This document shows, piece after piece, positions 8,445 through 17,476 of a DNA stretch of 64,000 bases (the stretch's first letter is position 1; every line of letters starts with the position of its first letter). This stretch comes from JAUWCL01 sp964599375. GTDB taxonomy: Bacteria > Krumholzibacteriota > Krumholzibacteriia > Krumholzibacteriales > Krumholzibacteriaceae. The stretch lies in assembly GCA_964599375.1 (NCBI GenBank), contig CAZREW010000002.1, positions 124,001 to 188,000 on the forward strand. The letters are read 5' to 3'. Position numbers and translations under genes: made by a program. The notes under the pieces were generated by a model. The model was given only the letters and a program-made list of their open reading frames with translations. It had not been told where the DNA came from and made no database searches.

Positions 8445-11400
8445 CGATCTTTTCCCCCTCTGCGAGCAGGCTGGGGCCTGCCTCCAGCGAGATCTCCACA
8501 TCGGGGCGCACGAAATAGAATACGACCCTGTCAAGCGGCCCGATCCCAAGGCGGTCCAGGGCCCAGGCGTAAGCGGCGCCCTGCGGCCTGTAGGCTTCCA
8601 GGCGGGTATGGACCTCTCCAGGCCCTATGTCATCGGTCTTGAAATCCACGATCGTCCACGAGCCTCCCCTCTCGAAGACGAGGTCGAGCCTCCCGTCGAG
8701 CATCCCCCACGGCAGGGGGACAGAGGCGGGCGGCTCGACGATGAGCCTATCCGCCTGGATCGCCCTTCTCAGAAGGTCCGACCCGAGCGCCCGGATGCCG
8801 AGGGCGAAAAGCTCCTTCTCGAGCCCGGCCGCTCCACACTCCAGCGCCGCTTCACGGGCGGCGACCTCGGCGCCCGGTCTCCCGCGCCCTCGAAGCACGA
8901 GTTCCATCATCCTGTGAAATGCCGCCCCGAAAAGCATCGCTGACTCGCGGGCCGGGCCGGCCGGCGCCCCCGCGAGCGGTTCGAATCTCTCCAGAGCGGA
9001 TGGACTCACGCTCACCGGCCCGGGCCCAGAGCTCTCGAGCAAATCCCGCCTCGCAGCCGCCCACCTCGCCCTCGCCTTCTGAGCCGCAGCCGTATTCTCC
9101 GGGGTGATCTTCGGCATGACGGTGAACGGCCCCTCACCTTTGGGAAGAGGCGGCAGGTCCCGGAGAAGGACCCGGCCGGTACCGGCGAGGGCATCAACAA
9201 GGAGACTGTAGAGCTTGGGCCGCCCGCGCCTTATATCGGGGGCCCTCGGAACGACGAGCATGTCACCGGCCCTTGTCGCCGCGACATAGAGCATCCTGAC
9301 GGTCTCGGCCGTATCCATCCTCTCCTCGCGCAGCGACGCGGCAGGGTAATCGCTCGTCCTGCGGCCCGACACGCTGATCGCCGGCAACCCGGCGCCGCCC
9401 GGGATGAACTTGTCGGCCCCCCGCATCGCCTGGACCAGGTTGACCAGGATAACGACGGGGAACTGGAGCCCCTTCGCCTTGTGGATCGTGATCATCCTGA
9501 CCGCGTCCTCACTCTCGTCGATAGCCGGCGATTCGCCCTCGGCAGCGCCGAGGACATCCTGGTCCCTCATCCATCTCGCGTAGTGCCTGAAGGAGAGCAC
9601 CTTCTCCTCGAAGACCCGGGCCGTCTGGATCGCCTTGCGGAGGTTCAGGACCCTCTGTTCGCCATGGACCCTCAGCATCGATGTCGAGAGGTACCCCGTC
9701 CGTGCGAGCAGTTCGCGCAATGTCGACACGGGTCCCGCGGCGTTCCGGCCGGCGTGGAGCCTTGAAAGTAAGCTGAAAGCCTCGCGGAAGGGCTCAAACC
9801 CCACGCCTTCCGGGACACACGGTTCGAGGTAATCGAGCCTTCCCCCGGCCCTGCTGTAGAGGAATATCTCCTCGTCGCTGAACCCGAACATCGGGGAGCG
9901 CAGGGCCGCGAGCAGGGCCGCCGAATCGAACGGGTCCTCGATGACCCAGACGGCGTTGGAGATGTCCCGGACCTCCTGCCTCGTGTAATAGAGCTTGCCC
10001 CCCTCGACGAGATAGGGGATGCCCGCTTCCCTCAGCGGGTCCTCGTAAGAGTCGATGCCGGTCGTGCTCCTGTAGACGAGCGCGATGTCCCCGAACCTGA
10101 CCGGTCTGCTCATCCTCGTCACCGTATCGAGCACCTCCCTGCCCGATCCTACGAGGTCCCATATGAACCTCGCGACGGCCTCTCCCTCCTCGCGGCGGAA
10201 GTCGCCCGACCTCGTGGCCTTCGTCTCCAGGTCGAGGCTGTATACTGCTGGGCCGTCCCCATCGCGCATCGCGTGAACCGGCTCGTAATCCGGCATGTAC
10301 CTCCCGTCGTCCGGTCTCCTTATCAGCCCGGCGAAGGCGCCGTTGACCCAGTCGATGATCCCGGGGACCGACCTGAAGTTCTGCGTTATCCTCAGAATAG
10401 ATCCAGCCTCCGCTATCGCTTCCTTCACGAGCTCGTATATCTCGACATCCGCCCCGCGGAACCTGTAGATGCTCTGCTTGGGATCACCGACGACGAAGAG
10501 CCTGCCCGGCTCCGGATCCACACCGCGGGAGCCGGGCCGGCCGGCAAGCAGCATTATTATCTCGGCCTGAAGAGGGTCGGTATCCTGGAACTCGTCGACC
10601 AGGATGTAGCGGAAGCGCCGGCGCAGGGTCTCCAGGGCGTAACGGTTCTCGAGGAGCCTTCTGACCCCGATCAGAAGGTCGTCGAAATCGAGCACTCCGC
10701 CGCGCCTTTTCCTCATATCGGCGAACTCGATAAAATCATCGCACCATTCGGAGAGGGACTCGCGCAGATCGTCCATATAGGCAGCGCAGTACTCCGCGTG
10801 AGCCTCGGCTATCTCACCGCACAGGCTCTTCTGCTCACCGCACGATTCGGGCGGCGACCAGTTGCCGCGATTCCCTTTCGCCTTCGGCGGCTGGACGGCA
10901 AGCATCCGGGAGGCGAGCTGCAGGCCCTCGAGATCCTCGAGGTGCAGCACCTCTCCTGCGAACGAGACGATCTCGGCGAGCCCTGCGTCCTCCGGTGACA
11001 CACAGCCGGCGCTGGCAAGTTCGGAGAGCCGCCCCGCTGAAGCCTCGAGATACGATCTGTGCGCTGAGGAATCGAGAGGCCGGCGTTGAGCCGCCAACCC
11101 CGCGGGCGCAGCCACGCCGCCGAAGATGCCGCCTGTCGCGCGGGCCGCCCTGCCATGGTAATGGAACAGCGTCAGATCCCTCAGCAGATCGATGCAGAAC
11201 GCGGGCCTGCCGAGCGGCATCAGTTTCCTGATTGCCTGCTCGTGTTTCCTGTCCGCGAACCCGAGAAACTCGCTGAAGGTCTCGTCCTCGAACATCGAGG
11301 CGTCGAACCCGTCTAGCTGCTGAAAATCGGGGTCTATCGCGGCCTCGAGCGGAAACTCCCTGAGAATCGCCGCGGCGAACGCATGGATCGTGGAGATCTG

Positions 11401-11715
11401 CGCCCTTTCGAGATCGTCTCTGGCCTTCTCCAGCCTTGGCCTCTCATCCTCCGGTATCTCCTTTCCCGCGAGGAGTCCCTCGATCCTGCCGAAGAGCCTG
11501 TCCTTCATCTCCGAGGCGGCCTTCTCGGTAAAGGTTATCGCCGCGATGGCAGGGCATTCGGCCCTGCCACCGCGGATGATCGACAGGAACCTCTCGACGA
11601 GGATCGTCGTCTTCCCTGTCCCGGCCCCCGCCTCGAGGCAGAAGGAAGTGTCTAGGTCGGTGACGGCTCGCTGCCTGGCCTCATGATCGACCGGCTTCTT
11701 CCCGCCCTTACTCAA
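8407..11715 (-). CDS. addA: AddA-like UvrD-family helicase-nuclease
   Basis: A 1102-aa SF1A helicase with a C-terminal RecB-type nuclease, the AddA/RecB arrangement used to resect double-strand ends. Walker A is AGAGTGKT (29-36), Walker B is LVDEFQDTDP, motif III is GDPKQSIYRFRGAD, motif V is TIHKAKGLQFPVVI and motif VI is YVAATRAGDML. The nuclease active site is DGRLDLVF followed by VDFKTDD. It follows the AddB-like gene with an 8-base overlap and was probably made with it. Its 3' end runs 38 bases into the convergent thi4 gene. No Chi recognition can be inferred. Confidence 0.92.
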   Translation of the reverse strand: MSKGGKKPVDHEARQRAVTDLDTSFCLEAGAGTGKTTILVERFLSIIRGGRAECPAIAAITFTEKAASEMKDRLFGRIEGLLAGKEIPEDERPRLEKARDDLERAQISTIHAFAAAILREFPLEAAIDPDFQQLDGFDASMFEDETFSEFLGFADRKHEQAIRKLMPLGRPAFCIDLLRDLTLFHYHGRAARATGGIFGGVAAPAGLAAQRRPLDSSAHRSYLEASAGRLSELASAGCVSPEDAGLAEIVSFAGEVLHLEDLEGLQLASRMLAVQPPKAKGNRGNWSPPESCGEQKSLCGEIAEAHAEYCAAYMDDLRESLSEWCDDFIEFADMRKRRGGVLDFDDLLIGVRRLLENRYALETLRRRFRYILVDEFQDTDPLQAEIIMLLAGRPGSRGVDPEPGRLFVVGDPKQSIYRFRGADVEIYELVKEAIAEAGSILRITQNFRSVPGIIDWVNGAFAGLIRRPDDGRYMPDYEPVHAMRDGDGPAVYSLDLETKATRSGDFRREEGEAVARFIWDLVGSGREVLDTVTRMSRPVRFGDIALVYRSTTGIDSYEDPLREAGIPYLVEGGKLYYTRQEVRDISNAVWVIEDPFDSAALLAALRSPMFGFSDEEIFLYSRAGGRLDYLEPCVPEGVGFEPFREAFSLLSRLHAGRNAAGPVSTLRELLARTGYLSTSMLRVHGEQRVLNLRKAIQTARVFEEKVLSFRHYARWMRDQDVLGAAEGESPAIDESEDAVRMITIHKAKGLQFPVVILVNLVQAMRGADKFIPGGAGLPAISVSGRRTSDYPAASLREERMDTAETVRMLYVAATRAGDMLVVPRAPDIRRGRPKLYSLLVDALAGTGRVLLRDLPPLPKGEGPFTVMPKITPENTAAAQKARARWAAARRDLLESSGPGPVSVSPSALERFEPLAGAPAGPARESAMLFGAAFHRMMELVLRGRGRPGAEVAAREAALECGAAGLEKELFALGIRALGSDLLRRAIQADRLIVEPPASVPLPWGMLDGRLDLVFERGGSWTIVDFKTDDIGPGEVHTRLEAYRPQGAAYAWALDRLGIGPLDRVVFYFVRPDVEISLEAGPSLLAEGEKIVTAAAAVNPSLP

Positions 11716-14700
11716 GGCTGATCCCCCTCATATCAAGATAATCGGCCGCCCTGGCGTCGCCCGCGGCTTTGACCGCGAACAACCATTCCCTGCCTGTCGG
11801 GCACGCCTGCCTCACTCCACAGTAATCGCACCCCGCGGCCCGCGGGGAGACGAAGAAATATCCCGAGGTTATCCCGTCCACTATCACTCCGAGGACTCGG
11901 GCGAACTCCGACCGTCCGGTCTTCCACTCCGCCCCCGAGTAGATCGCCTTCTTCCTTCCTCCGCCGGTGCCGACACTCCTGAGCATCGCCCTGCCATCCT
12001 CTACCGGGATGCCGAGAAGATTCGAGGCCGCCAGGAGGTAGACGGGAAGCTGAAGTGAGCTGCCTCCCTCGAGGTCCTGGTCCTTCGCGGCGATCCTTCC
12101 AGTCTTGTAGTCGATGACCGTGTAGCCTCCGTCCGGGGTGAGATCGATCCGGTCTATCTTGCCGTAGAAAGAGAGCGTCCTTCCGCCCGCTTCGAAGGTC
12201 ACCGCCCCGTCCGGCGGATCTCCCCCGAACCACGCCTCGAACATAGTCGGCACCGACCCGCTGCTTTCGCGCGCCTCGTCCGAGAGAAGCTCCATCACAG
12301 ATGCGGCGATCGTCTCGCGCTCGTACTCCCAGAGCAGCGGGTGGCCGACCGGTTCGGCCGACTCGTAGGCGTCGAGTGTCTCGCGCGCCACCCTCCGGGC
12401 GGCTTCGAGCGCGGCTGGAAGCGTCGCTTCTGACAGAGGGAATAGACGTCCCCGGGACAGCTCGCTGTAGAGCCGCTCGAGGACAAGATGAGTGAGCGTG
12501 CCCCGCTGCATCGGATCGATGGTCAGCTCCCTCTCGGGCTCTTCGACCGACTCGACCCCGATCAGCTTCTCGGCGAGGAAGGCGAAGGGGCATTCGGCCC
12601 ATGACTGCAGCGTCGTCGCCGACAGGTTCCACCCATTCCGGGCCATCGCGGCGTCGATCTCCGCGAGAGCCATGGGCGATTCGAATACTCCGTCATAAGG
12701 TGTGAACCTCCGCGTGCCCCAGCGAGCCCTTATCAGCGAGGTCCCCATACCGAAGAAGACCGAGGACGGGTAGTGGATGCTCTTTCCCAGCCTCCGGCCC
12801 GACATCAGGAAATCGTAATCGTCCTCTCCAAGCGGGACCTCGGTGCCCTCGGGCCTCCCGCGCATCGGGATGCGCACGGCCTCGGCGGACCGCTCGGACG
12901 GCCCGGCCGGGAGACCCGGTACGAACCTCATGTAAGAAGTAGGCATGAACTCCCTGTTTCCGCCTGTCTCCAGCCTGGGCCAGCTGCAGTCTAGCCGGCT
13001 CGAGGCGGATGAGCAGGCGATCCGGAAGACGAGCGCCGATTCCTCGATGCGCCCGCCTCTGATCGAAAGGCGCACACTTCCCCGGGAGATCCTCGCTATA
13101 GCCTCGCGCTCGGAGTCCTTTATGAACGGGTCCTGTCTAGCCCTGCCGGGCACTGAGCCCTCCCTTAGCCCCGTCATGAAGACCGTCTCGAAACGCAGTC
13201 CCCTCGCCTGCCCGGCCAGGATGACGTTGACGCCATCTCCCCCGAACCTGCCCGCGCTCTCTGAACCTCCCGCGAGGGCCGCTGACGCGGTCCTCCTGAA
13301 TCTTCCCGCGTCGCAATGGGCCGATATATCGTCGAGGGAGGCGAGGCCCTCGACGGTCCGGACCACGTCCGCTGCGGCATCCGCACCGAAGAGGGCGGAG
13401 ACGGCCCCGGCGAAAGCCGAAGAGAATCCCCGCCAGCCCTCCGCATCCGCGAACTCCTTCCTCGCCTTCTCGATGACTGATATGGCATCGGCGGCGATCT
13501 CCAGCATCCGTGACCGCCGCGTCCCTTCCCCGGCTCCCGTTTGCTCCTCGTGCCGCCTCACCTTCTCGAGCAGCCGGGCGTTCTCGGCGTCCCAGCCCGT
13601 TTCCCCTCTCATCCCTTCGCCCGCGCTGAGCCTCACCCAGAGGGCGAACGGATCCGTGCCCGCTCCCCCGCCGGCTCCGGCTGATACAGGAGAAGAGATG
13701 AGGAAATCGACGAGCCCGCTCCTGCCGCCGTCCCCGCAGAGCACCTCGAGGAGCCTTAAAGCGCCGGTCCGCAGGGGATCGGCCGCCCTGTACGAACTGA
13801 TGCGGGAGTACCAGGGGATACGGGCCTCCTCGAGCGCCTCGCGCAGCGGGGGCCAGTCGCCGTTCGACCAGGGAAGTATCGCCGTCTCCCCGAACCCCGG
13901 CCCTCCCTGCTCGCGCATCTCGATGATCCGCCGCACGACCTCTCTCGCCTCCTCGACAGCGTCGGGCGCGCTGAACAGGACTGTCTCAGGAGCGGCGGCG
14001 GGACCGTCGTCGATCGGCTCGTGCTCGAATCCCTCCGCCTTCAGCCGCCCGGCCAGCGGTTCAGCGAACCTGTATGGAGCCTCGTCGCGCCAGGGGACGA
14101 AAAGTGCCGAGGGGCCTTCCCGCATGGCGGTCGCCAGGAGCCTGTACTGGAGCTCGTTGAGATCGTAGAACCCGTAAGCGTACACGGCGCACCCCGCCAG
14201 GGCGGCGGCCGCCGCGGAAGTGGCACGGGAGAAGCGTGAGTGGATGTCGCCGCCGCGAGATTCGATGATGTCACGGTACCTCGCGAAGAGTTCGAGAACT
14301 CCGAGGGCCCTCTCCGAACTGAGCCCCGGATCGCCGCTCGCGATGAGCGCCCCGGCCGCGGCCGCGTCGCAGCCTCCCTCCGAGAGATCGGTGAAAGTCG
14401 ACTGCAGCGCCGTGGAGAAGCCTCCGGTCACTGCCACTTCGGAGAAACAGCGGGGGACATCGCCCGCGGCGAGCTCATCGAGGATGACCCTCGAGGCGAG
14501 CGGCGGCAGAGGGTCCCGCGTTACCGTCCCCGAGCGTTCTTCGACAATAGAGACGAGGTCTGGAAATGTGAGGAACCTGACATTGAAGAGCCCGCCGAGC
14601 ATGACGGAAAGCCTCTTCCTCAGATAGGCGCAGAGGAGGTTCGAGCCGGCGACGAATATCGCCTCGGCGGAAGGGTCGTTCCTTTTAAGTTCGCGGAGCT

Positions 14701-14761
14701 CGCCGGCCGCCGCTTCTTCGAGGCGCCTGAAGTCTCCCGATGTATAGAGCGTGCCCTCCAA
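11708..14761 (-). CDS. addB: AddB-like PD-(D/E)XK nuclease subunit
   Basis: A 1017-aa partner of AddA. The C-terminal PD-(D/E)XK nuclease has GKIDRIDLTPDGG then VIDYKTGR. Four cysteines that could hold a 4Fe-4S cluster flank it, one in WAECPFAFLAEKL and three in CDYCGVRQACP, as in B. subtilis AddB. The N-terminal half is a degenerate helicase: no Walker A lysine is visible in the FVAGSNLLCAYLRKRL region, so it is probably not a motor. It overlaps addA by 8 bases. The ATG follows GGAGGGACACG on the minus strand. Confidence 0.85.
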   Translation of the reverse strand: MEGTLYTSGDFRRLEEAAAGELRELKRNDPSAEAIFVAGSNLLCAYLRKRLSVMLGGLFNVRFLTFPDLVSIVEERSGTVTRDPLPPLASRVILDELAAGDVPRCFSEVAVTGGFSTALQSTFTDLSEGGCDAAAAGALIASGDPGLSSERALGVLELFARYRDIIESRGGDIHSRFSRATSAAAAALAGCAVYAYGFYDLNELQYRLLATAMREGPSALFVPWRDEAPYRFAEPLAGRLKAEGFEHEPIDDGPAAAPETVLFSAPDAVEEAREVVRRIIEMREQGGPGFGETAILPWSNGDWPPLREALEEARIPWYSRISSYRAADPLRTGALRLLEVLCGDGGRSGLVDFLISSPVSAGAGGGAGTDPFALWVRLSAGEGMRGETGWDAENARLLEKVRRHEEQTGAGEGTRRSRMLEIAADAISVIEKARKEFADAEGWRGFSSAFAGAVSALFGADAAADVVRTVEGLASLDDISAHCDAGRFRRTASAALAGGSESAGRFGGDGVNVILAGQARGLRFETVFMTGLREGSVPGRARQDPFIKDSEREAIARISRGSVRLSIRGGRIEESALVFRIACSSASSRLDCSWPRLETGGNREFMPTSYMRFVPGLPAGPSERSAEAVRIPMRGRPEGTEVPLGEDDYDFLMSGRRLGKSIHYPSSVFFGMGTSLIRARWGTRRFTPYDGVFESPMALAEIDAAMARNGWNLSATTLQSWAECPFAFLAEKLIGVESVEEPERELTIDPMQRGTLTHLVLERLYSELSRGRLFPLSEATLPAALEAARRVARETLDAYESAEPVGHPLLWEYERETIAASVMELLSDEARESSGSVPTMFEAWFGGDPPDGAVTFEAGGRTLSFYGKIDRIDLTPDGGYTVIDYKTGRIAAKDQDLEGGSSLQLPVYLLAASNLLGIPVEDGRAMLRSVGTGGGRKKAIYSGAEWKTGRSEFARVLGVIVDGITSGYFFVSPRAAGCDYCGVRQACPTGREWLFAVKAAGDARAADYLDMRGISLE

Positions 14762-14860
14762 ACGTGTCCCTCCTCTTCCGTCCCCTCACGGGACGGGTCC
14801 ATGAGATTCTAGCAGAAAGAGGCGGCCCTGGTAAGCACGCAACGGCCTACGATACAGAAA

Positions 14861-14886
14861 GGGCGCGAAGCCTCTGCTCCGCGCCC
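14861..14886 (-). terminator. Terminator after the C1 peptidase
   Basis: GGGCGCG pairs with CGCGCCC around an inner AGC/GCT stem. On the minus strand it is followed by TTTCTGTA, about 30 bases past the C1 peptidase stop. It fits a Rho-independent terminator. Confidence 0.7.
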
Positions 14887-14913
14887 TCAGATCGAACGCC
14901 TGCCAGATCATGA

Positions 14914-17169
14914 TCAGGCCCTTTTAGCCGACACCTTCTTCATCACGATCGCGGCCACCGTTATCATGGCGAGCACGAGCAGCACCACGACAGGCGCGGA
15001 GAAGAGCGGGACGGGCACAGGCTCGACCACGTGGATCGCCTGTACGCACGTATCGTATACGGTGCCGGTCGCGGCATCCCATACGATGATCGTCAGGGTG
15101 TCCCAGGTACAGACCGACGCGGCGCCCGCGTCTACGATCCCGTACACATCCTTGCACGCTCCGCCCGCTACGCCGCCGGCCATCCCTGTCTGATCCAGCG
15201 CGGCGCCTACGTGGCCCTTGCTGGTGATCAGGTAGTCGTAATCGGTAGGCGGCGCGCAGGCGTCGCCGTTGCAGACCGAGAACGGGATGTAGGCCGCGGT
15301 CTGGCCCTGCTCGACGTAGTACAGGGTATCCTGGAGCACGTAGAGCGAAGGAGGAGACACTACGACCTCGAAGTCCTGCGTGATCGTGCTGTAGTAGTAC
15401 ACCGGGCCGGTGAGGACGTTGGGATCCTCACAGTCGCCGCAGTCGGGCGCGCAGACCCCGTTGACGTCACAGTACGCCATCTGGACCGTGAGAGTGTTGG
15501 TCTGCCCCACCGTCGCGTCGCACGGCACCGTGATGCACACGTCGAGCTCGTAGTACCACACGCCGACATTGTCATTGAGGATATGGCATCCGGGGGCCGA
15601 GTTAGTCACTGGCCATCCGATCGCATCGTCGGCGGTGACACAGAAGGTGTCGAGGGCGGCGGTCATGTCCTCGCCATAATTCCCGCACGTCGCGGAAGCC
15701 CAGTACATGTTGGCCGCGTAGAGATGGTCGCACCAGCTCTCGCCCTTCACTAAGTCGATCGTGCCCCCGGGAAAATTGAAGTAGAATCCGGGGTCGCCCT
15801 CTTTCGAGCAGGTTCCAGCGACGATCTCGGGGCCTATAGTGGCGCGAAGGCCTATGTCTCCGTAGTTGTAGTTGCCCGCGTCGAGTGCGGCGAATGACGC
15901 GCCGGTGTTGCTGATATAGCTCTTGTTCGTCTCCATCGGGCCCGAGTCGTCATACGGGATCGGGTAGCCGTATGACCCCGTGTTCAGGTCCGCACGTATG
16001 TAGATCGGATCTCCCGCGGAGACCGCGAGAGGCACCGGAAGGTCTATCGTGTAGTAACCAGCCTCGTTCACGGTCCCCGTGAACGGGCCGGCGAGAAGCG
16101 ATGTGGGCGCGGTCGATCCGTTGAAGGCGTCCCAGAGCGAGATAGCGTAGGTCGTAGGCCCCGCGGTCGCCCAGAAGTGGAGCGAGTGGACGAACTCGTC
16201 TGCGGCCTGAGGGATGATCTCCACTACGGCGTAGTCATGCCCGTCCCCGTACCCTACTGAGGACCACCATCCCCAGTCGTCGTAATAATAGACGGTCATG
16301 TTCGGGTCGTACTCCTTGAACCCTGTGATAACGTTCGAGTTGGAACCTATACTGGCACTTCCATAAGTTATGTAGAAGTAGCCGTTGTCCCCCCAGGAAG
16401 TCCCCCAGGAATTCTTCACTATCCATCCGCCGACGCCTGAACCACAGAGGTCGTCGTCCCAGCCGACGATCAGCACGGCGTGGTTGGTGCTCTCCGTGCC
16501 TGAATAGGTCATGCATCCGGTCCCGTTGTACGTGCCGAATCCAGAGAAGGAGGCATACATCGAGGTGTAGACCGGGCCGTACGTCTGGATGGCCGCCTTG
16601 ATCGCGTCTACGTCGTTGGGGATGACCTTCCACTCGGTGACCTGCTTGAGGTACGAGCAGGCGGGATTGATGCACGTCGGCGTGGGGCATCCACCGGGGT
16701 AAGGGTTGCATGATTCGTCTACAGAGCCGAGCAGCGTGAGATAATTAGTCGACATCCATGCGTTGCCGCCCGCGTTGCAGTTGCTGGAGGTCACGTTGCA
16801 GGCCTGGATGTTGAGCTCAGAGTAGTCGTAGACGACGCTCTCGCCGAGCAGGACCTTCGATTCAAGGTCTCCGAGCGCCGCGAAAGCCCAGCATGCCCCG
16901 AATGGGTTCTGGTTCTTGACCGGCGTCACGCCGCTCATCGTCCGCCAGTCCCACGACGCGGCCGGCGCCATCAGCATTCCGCGCCCATCCTGGAAGGGCC
17001 GGATCTGGCTCAGGTCCATCGGAGGCTCGACATAACCGAACTCGGTCGGTCCTGACGGGAATGTCACGTATTTCTTCGGTGCGGCCGTCGGTCGCTGCGC
17101 GAAAGCCTCCGACGAGACGGCCGCGATGAAAGTCACGGCGAGGATCAGCAGAAGTAATCTCGTTCTCAT
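14914..17169 (-). CDS. Secreted papain-family (C1) cysteine peptidase
   Basis: A 751-aa exported protease. A signal peptide (MRTRLLLLILAVTFIAAVSS, cut near EAFAQ) precedes a C1A domain of about 75-275. The catalytic set is Gln87, Cys93 in FGACWAFAALG, His230 in NHAVLIVGWD and Asn253 in KNSWGTSWGD. Next comes a beta-rich region of about 310-450 that resembles the lectin-like domain often following C1 domains in archaea and bacteria, then Cys-rich repeats. The C-terminus is a hydrophobic helix followed by KKVSAKRA, so it is probably surface-anchored or processed by a sorting enzyme. I see no propeptide longer than about 50 residues. Confidence 0.9.
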   Translation of the reverse strand: MRTRLLLLILAVTFIAAVSSEAFAQRPTAAPKKYVTFPSGPTEFGYVEPPMDLSQIRPFQDGRGMLMAPAASWDWRTMSGVTPVKNQNPFGACWAFAALGDLESKVLLGESVVYDYSELNIQACNVTSSNCNAGGNAWMSTNYLTLLGSVDESCNPYPGGCPTPTCINPACSYLKQVTEWKVIPNDVDAIKAAIQTYGPVYTSMYASFSGFGTYNGTGCMTYSGTESTNHAVLIVGWDDDLCGSGVGGWIVKNSWGTSWGDNGYFYITYGSASIGSNSNVITGFKEYDPNMTVYYYDDWGWWSSVGYGDGHDYAVVEIIPQAADEFVHSLHFWATAGPTTYAISLWDAFNGSTAPTSLLAGPFTGTVNEAGYYTIDLPVPLAVSAGDPIYIRADLNTGSYGYPIPYDDSGPMETNKSYISNTGASFAALDAGNYNYGDIGLRATIGPEIVAGTCSKEGDPGFYFNFPGGTIDLVKGESWCDHLYAANMYWASATCGNYGEDMTAALDTFCVTADDAIGWPVTNSAPGCHILNDNVGVWYYELDVCITVPCDATVGQTNTLTVQMAYCDVNGVCAPDCGDCEDPNVLTGPVYYYSTITQDFEVVVSPPSLYVLQDTLYYVEQGQTAAYIPFSVCNGDACAPPTDYDYLITSKGHVGAALDQTGMAGGVAGGACKDVYGIVDAGAASVCTWDTLTIIVWDAATGTVYDTCVQAIHVVEPVPVPLFSAPVVVLLVLAMITVAAIVMKKVSAKRA

Positions 17170-17476
17170 CCTTCGATCTCCCTATCCATTGTTCTTACCT
17201 ATTGATATAGCCGCCTCACCGGCGGCTTCGAGGCATCCTCAGCCTGCCCGCCTCACCTCCTTTACGGGCATCGCTGACTCTGGTTCTTTAGCCCGACCCC
17301 ATCGATCAATCGCTGACAGGGCTGTATTTTATCAAATATCTCACCATATTTCAACGATTTATGTGATCAGAGGATCCGGGCGCCCCGGTCAGCGGCGCCT
17401 TTTTCCGCTGGAACGGGCCCGCCGGATGGAGTATCCTTCTGTTCCTTAGCAAGAAACATACAACAGGGAGGGGTAG
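17170..17476 (+). promoter_or_regulatory. Divergent intergenic region with attenuator-like hairpin
   Basis: This gap separates the divergent C1 peptidase and barrel genes. A terminator-like hairpin (GGCGCC at 17379-17384 with 17394-17399, then TTTTT) points along the plus strand, 73 bases before the barrel gene, where no upstream plus-strand gene exists to terminate. It may act as an attenuator. A second stem, GCCGCC-TCACC-GGCGGC (17210-17226), sits in the minus-strand leader. The word ATCGCTGAC occurs twice. No known aptamer was recognised. Confidence 0.45.

Noticed and set aside
8970..9000. tRNA T-loop-like GGTTCGAATC
   Set aside because: No acceptor or anticodon stems around it; it lies inside addA.
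12945..14168. 407-codon plus-strand frame
   Set aside because: Ser/Pro/Arg-rich shadow of the addB gene in GC-rich DNA; the minus-strand frame has clear nuclease motifs.
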